Source: JBOFIQ01 sp051654905
Lineage (GTDB): Bacteria > Actinomycetota > Actinomycetes > Propionibacteriales > Propionibacteriaceae
Reading direction: 5' to 3'
NCBI GenBank assembly: GCA_051654905.1
Contig: JBOFYY010000158.1
Coordinates: 1-64,000, forward strand
DNA: 64,000 nucleotides
Position numbers and translations under genes: made by a program. Below the pieces are notes generated by a model, which searched no databases, was not told where the DNA came from, and worked only from the letters and a program-made list of their open reading frames with translations. The stretch's first letter is position 1, and the number at the start of each line of letters is the position of its first letter. Of the stretch, positions 17,937 to 27,421 are shown one piece after another.

Positions 17937-18809
17937 GTGTTTCACCGCCTTCAGTCACGTCGCCATATGGCGCTACTGGCAGGAATGGCCATCACAGCTT
18001 CAATAGGATTCGGTGCTATCTACGGACAGACTTCTGCTACGGCTTATCCTTTTACTGTAGACCCTTCAGTTGCCTCACAAGCACTTCAAATATCAACAAC
18101 TAAAACTGAAGAATCAGATACTACTGTTAACGAGCTAGCAGCTCGACGCTACAAAGAACTGCAAACTGGGGCGCTACAAAGTTTAGCTAAACCAGAACTT
18201 GTGGAAGCTCGAAATGCTGCGCTATCGCAGTTCCATGCACAATTAAGCTCTGCCGCCCAGTCGCAAGAGTTGACAAAACTTATGAATGCTCGTGGCGCAC
18301 AAGAGCAGTCTCGCCGTAGATCTCCAGAAAAATCTTTAATCACAACACTCGGCGCTAGAGGTGTGCTTTCTCATGAGACCCATACCAGCAATATCGTTAT
18401 TGCTCCGATGAAAGCTGGGACATACCAACTAACTGCTAGCTACGGACAAACTGGGTTATGGTTCCCATATCACAGCGGACAAGATTTTGCTGCTCCTACT
18501 GGAACCCCGGTTTACGCCATAGTCGATGGTGTTATCGGCCATGAAATTAATGATTTTTGGGCCGGAAACCACGTAGTTCTCTACCATGGCGATGGTGGAG
18601 CTTCACTTTATGCTCACCTAAGCGCTACTACTGTGAAACCTGGACAGATCGTACATGCTGGTGATGTCATCGGCTACGTCGGAAATACCGGACGTAGCTT
18701 TGGTGCTCACCTTCATTTCGAGATTTACCCAACTGGCGCTGTTCCAGGGGACAACATCAAATGTATAAACCCCGTAACGTGGCTTTCAGAGCATAAAGTT
18801 TCGGTCTAG
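17937..18809 (+). CDS. Secreted M23 family peptidoglycan endopeptidase
   Basis: Predicted zinc endopeptidase that cuts peptidoglycan cross-bridges or stem peptides. The N-terminus (RRH followed by a hydrophobic stretch to about residue 36) is a signal peptide. A helical region of about 90 residues, rich in Ala, Gln and Glu, follows. The M23 domain starts near residue 160. HSGQD supplies ligands His179 and Asp183, and HLHFE (His258 and His260) completes the zinc site. The GTG start at 17937 follows AGGGAG with short spacing; ATG 17967 is an alternative. It is 9 bases from the convergent pcrA stop, with no clear terminator between them. Confidence 0.88.
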   Translation: MFHRLQSRRHMALLAGMAITASIGFGAIYGQTSATAYPFTVDPSVASQALQISTTKTEESDTTVNELAARRYKELQTGALQSLAKPELVEARNAALSQFHAQLSSAAQSQELTKLMNARGAQEQSRRRSPEKSLITTLGARGVLSHETHTSNIVIAPMKAGTYQLTASYGQTGLWFPYHSGQDFAAPTGTPVYAIVDGVIGHEINDFWAGNHVVLYHGDGGASLYAHLSATTVKPGQIVHAGDVIGYVGNTGRSFGAHLHFEIYPTGAVPGDNIKCINPVTWLSEHKVSV

Positions 18810-18818
18810 GGAAGTTTT

Positions 18819-21245
18819 TCAAAGCTTTTCGATCGGCGCTCGTTTCAGCAGGAAACGTTTCACTCCTGCACTGCCAAAATCAATATCTGCTTTAGCTTGG
18901 TATCCAGCACCGCTGGTAGCAACTACCGTTCCCATACCAAATACTTGGTGAACAACGCGTTCACCTGCCTCTACGCTAATCATAGGTTTAGGCGGGACTC
19001 CACTACCAAAAGTAGTACCACCAGCAGTTGCCTTAGCTGATTGCGCAGACCTACGTACTACGCCACCGCTTCTTTCTACAGTATCGCTATGCCACAACGT
19101 AGTATCGCTACCAAGACGACGCCAATCTAAAAGATGCGCCGGAATCTCAGCTAAAAAGCGAGAAGCCGGATTGTATTGCGGCTGCCCCCAAGCGCTACGA
19201 ACCATCGCTCTAGTTATATATAGTCGCTCCCGGGAACGCGTAATACCTACATAGGCTAGCCGTCGTTCTTCTTCTAGCTCTTTATAGTCCGTCATTGCTC
19301 GCATGTGCGGGAATACCCCATCTTCCATGCCGGTGAGGAAAACGGTAGGAAATTCTAGCCCTTTAGCAGTATGGAGAGTCATCAAAGTAACGACTCCTGC
19401 ACCATCCTCGCTATCGGGAATTTGATCAGAATCTGCCACTAACGCAATTCGCTCTAAGAATGCTGGAAGCGAATCATCTACCCCCGCTGGATCGATAATA
19501 AAATCTTCATCATCGACTATCTCTAGTTCTCCTGAAGTGTCTGCTTGTTGGGAATTAGCAACAAACTCGCCTGCTACTGCTACTAGCTCTACCAGATTTT
19601 CTAGTCGCGTCTGATCTTGTGGATCTTTAGATTGCTGTAGCTCTGTCAGATAGCCAGATTCTGTCAAGATTGACTGCACGATAGCCTCTGCTGATTCTTC
19701 TGCAACTTTTGCGCTATGACTATCCATCAACTGCACGAAGGCTTCGATCTGATTAGCTGAGCGAGTAGCAATTCCTGGAATCTCTCGCACCCGATGTAAT
19801 GCTTCAGCGAAAGTGATTCTTTCGCTACTGGCATAGGCTTCGACTAATGCTTCGGCTCGATCTCCGATCCCCCGCTTGGGTACGTTTAGGATCCGTCGCA
19901 TACTCACATCGTCAGCTGGATTAGCGATAGCCCGTAGATAAGCGATCGCATCTCGGACTTCTTTACGTTCGTAGAATCTGACGCCACCTACTACTTTGTA
20001 TGGCATTCCGGTCCGAATGAAAACTTCTTCGAATGCTCGCGATTGAGCATTTGTGCGATAGAAAATTGCAGTATCACCATATTTGGAGATACCGGCATCG
20101 CTGAGACGATCTATTTCATTAGTCACGAATTGAGCTTCATCATATTCGCTGTCAGCAACATATCCGACGATAAGATCACCATCGCCATTACTAGACCATA
20201 ACTGTTTTTCTGGACGACCAGTATTTTGCGCAATGACGTGGTTAGCCGCGCTTAAAATATTTTGCGTTGAGCGATAGTTCTGCTCCAAAAGAATCGTTTG
20301 CGCACCCGGAAAGTCAGTTTCAAAGTCGAGAATATTACGGATTGTGGCGCCTCGGAAAGCATAAATTGATTGGTCTGAATCTCCCACAACCATCAACTCA
20401 GGTGCCGCTATTGTCGGAGAATCATTAGTTTCACTAGTTTTGCCGCATAGCTGTCGAATCAGCTCATATTGGGCATGGTTAGTGTCTTGATATTCATCGA
20501 CCATAACATGTCGAAAACGACGTCGGTATTGTTCAAACAAGTCCGGGAAAGCCCGCAATAGGTGGACTGTAGTCATGATCAAATCATCAAAGTCCAACGC
20601 ATTAGCTGAACCAAGACGACGCTGATACTCAGCATAAGCTTCGGCATAACGTTCTTCTTGCATTCCAGAAGCTTGTTGTTGGGCTGCTTCAAAATCTATG
20701 AGATCGTTTTTACAATTACTTACCCAATTCATTACTGAACGAATAGGAAATCTCTTAGGATCCATATCTAGTTCACGACATACCAAGGTCATTAGACGCT
20801 TAGCATCGGTGTCATCGTAGATAGAGAAAGTTTTCTTCATACCAAAGCGGTCAATGTCGCGACGTAATATCCGCACACATGATGAATGGAATGTAGAAAC
20901 CCACATCGATGCAGCACGTGGGCCTACGAGGTCACTAACTCGCTCTCGCATTTCAGCAGCTGCTTTATTGGTGAAAGTAATCGCTAAAATTGATCCCGGG
21001 TGTACCCCTTGATCTGCTAGCAGCCAAGCAATACGACGGGTGAGGACTCGCGTTTTACCTGATCCCGCACCTGCTACTACCAGCACCGGGCTTCCCCGAT
21101 GGGTGACTGCAGCAAGCTGAGCATCATTTAAGCCTTCTAATAACTGCTCATTCTGTGTTGTGGCGCTAAAAAATCCTTGTTGCCCAGGATCATGGCGCGT
21201 AGGAACTGGGGTGCTGAAAAGATTATTAAAAAGGCTGTCACTCAT
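18819..21245 (-). CDS. pcrA: ATP-dependent DNA helicase PcrA/UvrD
   Basis: Superfamily 1A 3'-5' helicase for repair and replication restart, 808 residues. Motifs in order: LNDAQLAAV (Q motif), GAGSGKTRVL (I), FTNKAAAEM (Ia), VDEYQDTNHAQ (II), GDSDQSIYAFRGA (III), LEQNYRST (IV), VTLMTLHTAKGLEF (V) and YVGITRSRERLYI (VI). The C-terminal 90 residues hold a basic linker and a GTVVATSG-containing Tudor-like segment, typical of PcrA (RNA polymerase contact). No UvrD partner is visible nearby. Confidence 0.94.
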   Translation of the reverse strand: MSDSLFNNLFSTPVPTRHDPGQQGFFSATTQNEQLLEGLNDAQLAAVTHRGSPVLVVAGAGSGKTRVLTRRIAWLLADQGVHPGSILAITFTNKAAAEMRERVSDLVGPRAASMWVSTFHSSCVRILRRDIDRFGMKKTFSIYDDTDAKRLMTLVCRELDMDPKRFPIRSVMNWVSNCKNDLIDFEAAQQQASGMQEERYAEAYAEYQRRLGSANALDFDDLIMTTVHLLRAFPDLFEQYRRRFRHVMVDEYQDTNHAQYELIRQLCGKTSETNDSPTIAAPELMVVGDSDQSIYAFRGATIRNILDFETDFPGAQTILLEQNYRSTQNILSAANHVIAQNTGRPEKQLWSSNGDGDLIVGYVADSEYDEAQFVTNEIDRLSDAGISKYGDTAIFYRTNAQSRAFEEVFIRTGMPYKVVGGVRFYERKEVRDAIAYLRAIANPADDVSMRRILNVPKRGIGDRAEALVEAYASSERITFAEALHRVREIPGIATRSANQIEAFVQLMDSHSAKVAEESAEAIVQSILTESGYLTELQQSKDPQDQTRLENLVELVAVAGEFVANSQQADTSGELEIVDDEDFIIDPAGVDDSLPAFLERIALVADSDQIPDSEDGAGVVTLMTLHTAKGLEFPTVFLTGMEDGVFPHMRAMTDYKELEEERRLAYVGITRSRERLYITRAMVRSAWGQPQYNPASRFLAEIPAHLLDWRRLGSDTTLWHSDTVERSGGVVRRSAQSAKATAGGTTFGSGVPPKPMISVEAGERVVHQVFGMGTVVATSGAGYQAKADIDFGSAGVKRFLLKRAPIEKL

Positions 21246-21356
21246 AGCTGTCCTAGCTTAATGCTTCAGCGGTTTTTCTGTGGGATATCTTCTACTATGC
21301 AGCGTCGTACGAACCTATCTTGGTAGCAATCCCCTTATTTTAGGAGAATTATTTCC

Positions 21357-22013
21357 TCAAATAAGTTTACGATCAGTTGCCCAGCGAGTTAATTGATGTC
21401 GATTGGATAACTGCAACTTTCTCAGTACTGAGCTGACATGGGTTTCTACTGTTTTTACGGAAATGAAAAGCTCTTTTGCTACTTCTTTGTAAGAGTAGCC
21501 ACGCGCAATAAGCCGTAATACTTCTCGCTCACGCTGGGAAAGTCGATCCAGTTCCTCATCAATTTCTGCCATATCGATAGACCCAGAAAAAGCATCTAAG
21601 ACAAATCCAGCTAGTTTCGGAGAGAAAACCGCATCGCCTTCTGAAACTCTCCTAATGGCATCAACAAGTTCACTACCCTTTATCGACTTGGTTATGTAAC
21701 CACGAGCTCCGGATCGAATAACCCCAATCACATCCTCAGCAGCATCTGAAACTGATAATGCCAGGAATCGTCGTTCTGGATCATGTTGATGGACTCGTCG
21801 TAGAACTTCAACACCCCCACCACCAGGAAGGTGCACATCTAGCAGCACTACATCCGGTTGAGTTTTTTCGATTACGACCACTGCAGAATCTACGTCTTCG
21901 CCTTCTCCCACCACTTCGACGAAGGCGCTAATCTCAGCTTTGACCCCAGCGCGGAACATCGCATGATCGTCAATAACAACCACTCTTAGCGCAGTCTGAT
22001 TTTCTTCGCTCAT
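21357..22013 (-). CDS. NarL/LuxR-family response regulator
   Basis: Cytosolic DNA-binding response regulator of 218 residues. The receiver domain starts VVIDDHAMFR, with phospho-acceptor Asp in VVLLDVHLPGGG near residue 59. The C-terminal LuxR helix-turn-helix runs from LSQREREVLRLIARG to VKTVETHVSSVLRKL (about 150-205). Its start overlaps the stop of the kinase gene by 4 bases, so the pair is coupled. The targets are unknown. Given the PspC domains of the kinase and the divergent genes, an envelope-stress role is likely. Confidence 0.92.
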   Translation of the reverse strand: MSEENQTALRVVVIDDHAMFRAGVKAEISAFVEVVGEGEDVDSAVVVIEKTQPDVVLLDVHLPGGGGVEVLRRVHQHDPERRFLALSVSDAAEDVIGVIRSGARGYITKSIKGSELVDAIRRVSEGDAVFSPKLAGFVLDAFSGSIDMAEIDEELDRLSQREREVLRLIARGYSYKEVAKELFISVKTVETHVSSVLRKLQLSNRHQLTRWATDRKLI

Positions 22014-23305
22014 TGCTGCAACTCCAGTCTCACTTCGGTGCCTTCTCCGGGAGCAGATTTAATCTCAGCTCGTCCCCCATGACGCTTCATACGGTCAATA
22101 ATGCTACCGCGAACCCCCATGCGATCGTCATCAATCGCCGCGGGATCAAAACCAATTCCTCGATCGCGAATAAAAACACTGATCTCGCCATCAAATACTT
22201 CCGCATAAACATCAATTACATCAGCACCAGAATGTTTAGCAGCATTCATCATGGCTTCTCGCGCAGAGCGTACCAAGGCTTGTCCATCAGAATTAAGATC
22301 GCAATCTCCCACTACCACAACTTCTACTGGAACACCGCGCTCGTCTTCGATTTCAGCAGCCGCTTTGACTAGCGCAGCTTTTAAAGTACTTTCGCTTATT
22401 TCTTCGCCGTAAAGCCAAGCTCGCAACTCTCGTTCTTGCCTACGAGCAAGACCAGCTACTGCGCGTGGATCGTCTGATTGCCGTTGAATCAAAGCCAAAG
22501 TTTGTAGCACCGAATCGTGTAGGTGCGCCGCCATATCAGCTCGTGCATCCGCAAGAAGCTTTTCTTCTCGAGCCGAGTTGAGTTGAATCCGGAAACGCCG
22601 GATCCACGGCGCCGCAATTAGCCCAACTCCAGATAACAGCAGCCCGATAAGGATCAAATTATGTAGCACTGAGCTGGCACCTGCGGTGCTATCTGCCACA
22701 AATCCCAAAGCAGCAAGCATAAGGAGGATCCCTAGCCCCATTCGCAAAAGTCCCTTGATCCCATCACCGGTTAGCCGCTGTCGCCAAGAGAGTCGAGCTA
22801 AGTCACCACGGAAGGTCTCGTCTGCTTGCCGCCAGGTCAATGACAGACCTGTAGTAGCACAAGCCACTGGTATAAAAATATCTAAATTGAAACCATTGCT
22901 GATAGATGACAGCATGGCAGAGCCGCCGATACCTACCGCAAGAGCTGCAGCTAAAGACCCAAAACTATAGCTCTTTGAACGCGACACAGTTTGATCTCGC
23001 ATTCCCGTACGGTTAGCAGCTTCCAATCCGGGAGCTATCGTAGCGATAGTCTCTTTCGGTATCAGCAGCCATAACGCTCCGTAAAGGATCAGCCCCAGAC
23101 CTTGTCCAGACATAAGAGCTACAAAAGCAAGCCGTACCGCAGTAACCGGCCATTCTAAATGCCGGGCAATACCACTGGCTACGCCACCCAACCAAGCATC
23201 TTCGCTATCTCTAGATAGCGGCGGCCGGTAGCGGGCAGGAGATTGCGCACTACTCATAGCTTCGGGCACCTTACCCGAAGGAGTTGGCATTTGACTTTCC
23301 TGCAT
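22010..23305 (-). CDS. PspC-domain sensor histidine kinase
   Basis: Membrane kinase of 431 residues. An N-terminal PspC domain (about 25-90, WLGGVASGIARHLEWP...LLIP) is followed by a few more hydrophobic segments to about 235. A HisKA_3 dimerisation helix with the phospho-acceptor His in AAHLHDSVLQTL comes next. The HATPase domain has EAMMNAAKHSG (N box) and FIRDRGIGFD (G1). The C-terminus shows GEGTEVRLEL (G2). The kinase is divergent from two small PspC-domain proteins. ATG 23305 is assumed; an internal ATG at codon 6 has better ribosome binding site spacing. Confidence 0.9.
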   Translation of the reverse strand: MQESQMPTPSGKVPEAMSSAQSPARYRPPLSRDSEDAWLGGVASGIARHLEWPVTAVRLAFVALMSGQGLGLILYGALWLLIPKETIATIAPGLEAANRTGMRDQTVSRSKSYSFGSLAAALAVGIGGSAMLSSISNGFNLDIFIPVACATTGLSLTWRQADETFRGDLARLSWRQRLTGDGIKGLLRMGLGILLMLAALGFVADSTAGASSVLHNLILIGLLLSGVGLIAAPWIRRFRIQLNSAREEKLLADARADMAAHLHDSVLQTLALIQRQSDDPRAVAGLARRQERELRAWLYGEEISESTLKAALVKAAAEIEDERGVPVEVVVVGDCDLNSDGQALVRSAREAMMNAAKHSGADVIDVYAEVFDGEISVFIRDRGIGFDPAAIDDDRMGVRGSIIDRMKRHGGRAEIKSAPGEGTEVRLELQQ

Positions 23306-23429
23306 ATCTCCAGCTTCCCACGCAACAGCTAGTTACGCATCCTGCTTTGCCTCAATATCAGCTATCTAAGGAGACTTTCAGGGTTATTCCCCATAGGTTT
23401 ATGAGCTGGGTATAGGTCACACTAGATAG

Positions 23430-24212
23430 GTGGAGAAAACATGGGAGCTTGAACGTCACCCCGAAGCCGGACATATCGGCGGAGTTTGTTCTGCACTTAG
23501 TATGCGCTGGGGAATCGATCCGCTTCTGATCCGCGCAGTGGTGGTGATTGCTGCCCTAGCTGACGGTTTCGGTATTGTTCTATATTTTGGAGCCTGTGCG
23601 CTACTGCCCGCATCAAATAAAAATAAGTCCTGGGCAGAAGAAAAGTTTCCTATTTTCGCTCGGATCCCTAGAAGTACCCAATTAGCTGGACTTTTATTAG
23701 CAGCTTTCTTACTATCCTCAATGGCAAGTAAGAACCTTCTTCATACCTACTGGCAATTGATTATTGTTGGATTACTGATCTGGTATGGAAACCGTCATGC
23801 TCAGTTAGCAAAAGAACAAAGTATCACTGCAGAGGCATCTACCACCGCAGCTAACTTTGCTTATCACGCTCAGCTATGGCAAGAGCGAGTAGCGCAAGCT
23901 AAAGCCGTTACCACTACGCCAGCAATTCTCGATGATACCTTTTGGTCCCACCCAGATCCTGCTGGAATCTACGTAGAAGAAAACCCATCAGCGATAATTA
24001 CAGCTAGCATAACTGACCATTATCCAAGGCGAAATCCACTTCTCGTGTCGCTACGAGTAATACTATGGTTAGCCACCTTAGTATTCCTATTTATTTTTTC
24101 TCTGAATGCGCAAGATAGTGCAGATTGGCCTACTAATCTGTGGCTGTTAGCGATTCCTCTTCTTTTTATTTTCGGTGCTCATTTATGTTCGAAAGGTATC
24201 CGTCGTGGATAA
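23430..24212 (+). CDS. PspC-domain membrane protein
   Basis: A protein of 260 residues with a PspC domain at about 8-62 (HIGGVCSALSMRWGIDPLLIRA..., ending ACALLP). Transmembrane segments follow at about 85-120, and a C-terminal pair at about 208-255. The central part is soluble. It starts at GTG and is divergent from the PspC-kinase gene across a spacer of 124 bases. PspC domains are tied to phage-shock/envelope-stress responses. A partner or inhibitor of the kinase is an inference from position. Confidence 0.75.
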   Translation: MEKTWELERHPEAGHIGGVCSALSMRWGIDPLLIRAVVVIAALADGFGIVLYFGACALLPASNKNKSWAEEKFPIFARIPRSTQLAGLLLAAFLLSSMASKNLLHTYWQLIIVGLLIWYGNRHAQLAKEQSITAEASTTAANFAYHAQLWQERVAQAKAVTTTPAILDDTFWSHPDPAGIYVEENPSAIITASITDHYPRRNPLLVSLRVILWLATLVFLFIFSLNAQDSADWPTNLWLLAIPLLFIFGAHLCSKGIRRG

Positions 24213-24576
24213 CACTCTAAATCGCTCTCGCGATAGTCGTATGATCTCTGGTGTCTGTAGCGGATTAGCTCGTCATTTTGATATCGAAGTTTCGTTAGTT
24301 CGAATCGGCTTCGTAGTTGCTACCTTTTTCCCTTTCCCAACTATGGCGCCACTGATTTACGGCGCCCTCTGGATTCTATTGCCAGAAGAAGGCACCGGAA
24401 CCGTAATTGCTAATGGGATTATAAGCAATCTAAAAGACGCTTGGGTAGACCGCAATCCTTCTGGATTCCCCCGTTCTACTCCGCAAGCTCCTAGCCGTCC
24501 TGAAACGCCTAGCTTCCAGCAGCAAGCCGAAAGCTTAAAAACCGAAAAATACCCATGGGAATCAGATAATTTATAA
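24205..24576 (+). CDS. Small PspC-domain membrane protein
   Basis: A PspC protein of about 123 residues. The domain starts RDSRMISGVCSGLARHFDI, includes one strong hydrophobic span (VVATFFPFPTMAPLIYGALW) and ends ILLPEEG. The tail of about 55 residues is Pro/Ser/Gln-rich and cytoplasmic-looking. I chose GTG 24205, which overlaps the preceding stop by 8 bases and has AAAGG upstream. An in-frame ATG at 24175 would sit deep inside the previous gene. It forms a two-gene operon with the preceding PspC gene and ends at a strong terminator. Confidence 0.78.
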   Translation: MDNTLNRSRDSRMISGVCSGLARHFDIEVSLVRIGFVVATFFPFPTMAPLIYGALWILLPEEGTGTVIANGIISNLKDAWVDRNPSGFPRSTPQAPSRPETPSFQQQAESLKTEKYPWESDNL

Positions 24577-24592
24577 AATTCCTCAGATACAA

Positions 24593-24627
24593 CAGATCCT
24601 CCCTTCAACTTTGCTAGGGAGGATCTG
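24593..24627. terminator. Bidirectional terminator between pspC gene and guaA
   Basis: A perfect 12-bp stem (CAGATCCTCCCT at 24593-24604 with AGGGAGGATCTG at 24616-24627) with an 11-base loop lies between convergent genes. Confidence 0.8.
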
Positions 24628-24653
24628 CCTATTCTATTGGGCTTTTTCGTCTA

Positions 24654-26207
24654 TTATTCCCACTCGATCGTGGCCGGCGGCTTAGAAGTAACGTCAACAA
24701 CAACTCGGTTAATATCACGCACCTCATTAGTGATTCGCGTAGACATTTTCTCGATCACCTCATAAGGCAACCGTCCCCAGTCTGCGGTCATTGCGTCTTC
24801 GCTAGTGACTGGACGTAGCACCACTGGCATACCGTAGGTACGCCCGTCTCCTTGCACCCCAACCGAATGCACATCAGCTAACAAAACTACTGGGAACTGC
24901 CAGATAGAACGATCCAAACCAGCCTTAGTCAGCTCATCACGAGCGATCCAGTCAGCTTCCCGCAAGATATCGAGCCGCTCTTTGGTAACCTCGCCAACAA
25001 TACGAATCCCTAGACCTGGGCCGGGGAATGGATGTCGATAAACCAACTTCTCTGGTAGCCCTAATTCCAAACCAGCAGCGCGAACCTCGTCTTTGAAGAG
25101 CGTACGCAACGGCTCGATTAACTGGAAAGTCATATCATCAGGCAAGCCGCCAACATTATGATGACTCTTGATATTAGCGGCACCCTCACCACCACCAGAT
25201 TCAACTACATCTGGATACAGCGTTCCCTGTACTAAGAAATCAATACCATCAACATCAGCAATCTCACGAGCAGTATCTTCAAATACTCGAATGAATTCAT
25301 TGCCAATAGTTTTGCGCTTAGTCTCTGGATCAGTCACTCCAGCAAGTTTTGCTAAAAAGCGCTCAGATACATCTTTAACTACAAGTTTAGCTCCAGTAAT
25401 TTCAACGAAATCTTTTTCGACCTGCTCTGATTCACCTTTTCGCTGAAGCCCATGATCGACATAAACGCAAGTCAGCTGATCACCAATAGCTTTTTGTACA
25501 ATCGCTGCTGCAACCATCGAATCGACGCCGCCCGAAAGCGCACACAATACCTTCTTATCGCCCACCTGTTCACGAACATCTGCGATAGCCTGCGCCACAA
25601 TCGAACTAGCAACCCAAGTCGGAGAACATTGCGCAATATCCAATAAGAACGCTTCAATAACCTGTTGCCCAATCTGCGAATGCATAACCTCTGGGTGCCA
25701 CTGAACCCCAGCAAATCGTCGATCAAGATCCTCAAAAGCCGCCACCGTAGCACCATCAGTATGTGCCAATGCCGCAAAACCATCTGGAGCCTGTGTAACT
25801 GAATCTCCATGAGACATCCACACATTGCCAACTTCTGGCGACCGTGCCAGCAAAGTGCCAACTTTATCGATCGCTAACGGTGTACGGCCGAACTCCGACA
25901 GCCCAGTTTGTGCAACTGTTCCACCCAATACCGATGCCATTTCTTGGAATCCGTAACAGATTCCCAACATAGGGATTCCCATAGTGAAGATAGCTGGATC
26001 TATATGAGGAGATCCCTCGGCATATACCGACTGCGGTCCGCCCGATAAAACAATTGCTTTCGGGTTTCGCGCCATGATCTGCGCGGCGGTTGCCGTAGAA
26101 GGCATAATCTCTGAATACACCCCCGCCTCACGCACTCGTCGCGCAATTAACTGCGCGTACTGGGCACCAAAGTCGATGACAATGACAAGGTCATGAGTAG
26201 GTTGCAT
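24654..26207 (-). CDS. guaA: GMP synthase (glutamine-hydrolysing)
   Basis: Last step of GMP synthesis: XMP + Gln + ATP to GMP. It is a two-domain enzyme of 517 residues. The class I glutamine amidotransferase domain (1 to about 190) has LGICYGFQ with the nucleophile Cys and a later WHPEV His/Glu pair. The ATP-pyrophosphatase domain shows LSGGVDSMVAAA (P-loop), and the C-terminal dimerisation domain ends with KPPATIEWE. It lies downstream of guaB3 and guaB on the same strand, so the branch from IMP to GMP is clustered. Confidence 0.96.
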   Translation of the reverse strand: MQPTHDLVIVIDFGAQYAQLIARRVREAGVYSEIMPSTATAAQIMARNPKAIVLSGGPQSVYAEGSPHIDPAIFTMGIPMLGICYGFQEMASVLGGTVAQTGLSEFGRTPLAIDKVGTLLARSPEVGNVWMSHGDSVTQAPDGFAALAHTDGATVAAFEDLDRRFAGVQWHPEVMHSQIGQQVIEAFLLDIAQCSPTWVASSIVAQAIADVREQVGDKKVLCALSGGVDSMVAAAIVQKAIGDQLTCVYVDHGLQRKGESEQVEKDFVEITGAKLVVKDVSERFLAKLAGVTDPETKRKTIGNEFIRVFEDTAREIADVDGIDFLVQGTLYPDVVESGGGEGAANIKSHHNVGGLPDDMTFQLIEPLRTLFKDEVRAAGLELGLPEKLVYRHPFPGPGLGIRIVGEVTKERLDILREADWIARDELTKAGLDRSIWQFPVVLLADVHSVGVQGDGRTYGMPVVLRPVTSEDAMTADWGRLPYEVIEKMSTRITNEVRDINRVVVDVTSKPPATIEWE

Positions 26208-26240
26208 AGTCTCAGTCTACGCGACAGCAGCACCAATAGG

Positions 26241-26276
26241 TATGGCGTGCACAGGTTCTTGCCTGTACACGCCATA
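26241..26276 (-). terminator. Hairpin between guaB3 and guaA
   Basis: A 15-bp stem with one mismatch (TATGGCGTGCACAGG at 26241-26255 with CCTGTACACGCCATA at 26262-26276) follows the guaB3 stop. There is no strong T-run, so it may attenuate rather than stop transcription. Confidence 0.6.
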
Positions 26277-26296
26277 GCTATGAAAGAAACCAGTGA

Positions 26297-27421
26297 CTAT
26301 CCGATCACAAGTTCAACTTTCTGGAACTCTTTAATATCGGTGTACCCGGTTGTGCTCATAGCGCGACGTAATGCACCGACCAGGTTCATAGTGCCATCTG
26401 GAACGCTTGAGGGACCAAGCACAACTTCTTCCAAAGTCCCCATAGTTTCAAACTTAACTCGCTCACCACGGGGCAATGATGCGTGCCAAGCCTCCGCACC
26501 CCAGTGCCAACCCTTACCTGGTGCTTCTACTGCACGAGCTAACGGCGATCCGATCATTACCGAATCAGCACCACAAGCAATAGCTTTCGCGATATCACCA
26601 GAGCGGCCAACTGATCCGTCTGCAATAACGTGAACGTAGCGACCGCCAGATTCATCCATGTAATCACGACGGGCCTCTGCCACATCAGCAATCGCCGAAG
26701 CCATCGGTACCGAAATCCCTAGCACGCTACGGGTGGTGTGGGTAGCTCCGCCACCAAAACCTACTAACACGCCAGCTGCACCGGCACGCATTAGATGCAA
26801 TGCTGCCTGATAAGTAGCACAGCCACCGACGATAACTGGCACATCAAGATCGTAAATAAACTGTTTGAGGTTTAATACTTCTTGCTCTTCACTCACATGC
26901 TCAGCTGAAACAGTAGTGCCCCGGATTACAAAGAAATCCACATCTGCTTTCACGACCGCGTCAGCAAACTCAGCCGCATTCCCCGGCGATAGTGACCCAG
27001 CAGCTGGCACCCCAGCCTCTCGAATTTCTTTCATTCGCTGGCAGATTAATTCAGCTTTAATTGGCTCTGCATAAATCTGCTGCATTCGACGCGTAGCAGC
27101 CAGCGGTTCTGTGATCGTTGCCAACTCTGCCAACAGTGAAGTGGGATCTTCGTAGCGAGTCCACAAACCTTCAAGATTCAGAACGCCTAGACCTCCCAGT
27201 CGTCCCATCTCGATAGCAGTTTGTGGCGACATGACCGAATCCATCGGTGCACCGATCATAGGGAAATCGAACTCAACTGCATCGATCTTCCAAGACAGAT
27301 CAACTTCCTCTACCCCACGGGTACGACGTGAAGGAACAATCGCAATATCGTCAAGAGACCATGCTTGCTTAGCGCGTTTACGACCGCCAAGTTCAACAGA
27401 TCCAGATTGATTAACCGGCAT
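26297..27421 (-). CDS. guaB3: GuaB3 family IMP dehydrogenase-related protein
   Basis: A TIM-barrel protein of 374 residues, the CBS-less IMP dehydrogenase paralogue usual in actinobacteria. The opening WSLDDIAIVPSRRTRGVEEVDLSW is typical of GuaB3. MIGAPMDSVMSP and VIADGSVGRSGDIAKAIACGAD match the phosphate-binding and barrel-end loops. The canonical GxGSICTTR cysteine loop of IMPDH is replaced by FGGGATHTTRSVLGI, without Cys. Classical IMP dehydrogenase activity is therefore doubtful, and a GMP reductase-like or other role has been proposed for such paralogues. It overlaps guaB by 11 bases. Confidence 0.9.
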   Translation of the reverse strand: MPVNQSGSVELGGRKRAKQAWSLDDIAIVPSRRTRGVEEVDLSWKIDAVEFDFPMIGAPMDSVMSPQTAIEMGRLGGLGVLNLEGLWTRYEDPTSLLAELATITEPLAATRRMQQIYAEPIKAELICQRMKEIREAGVPAAGSLSPGNAAEFADAVVKADVDFFVIRGTTVSAEHVSEEQEVLNLKQFIYDLDVPVIVGGCATYQAALHLMRAGAAGVLVGFGGGATHTTRSVLGISVPMASAIADVAEARRDYMDESGGRYVHVIADGSVGRSGDIAKAIACGADSVMIGSPLARAVEAPGKGWHWGAEAWHASLPRGERVKFETMGTLEEVVLGPSSVPDGTMNLVGALRRAMSTTGYTDIKEFQKVELVIG

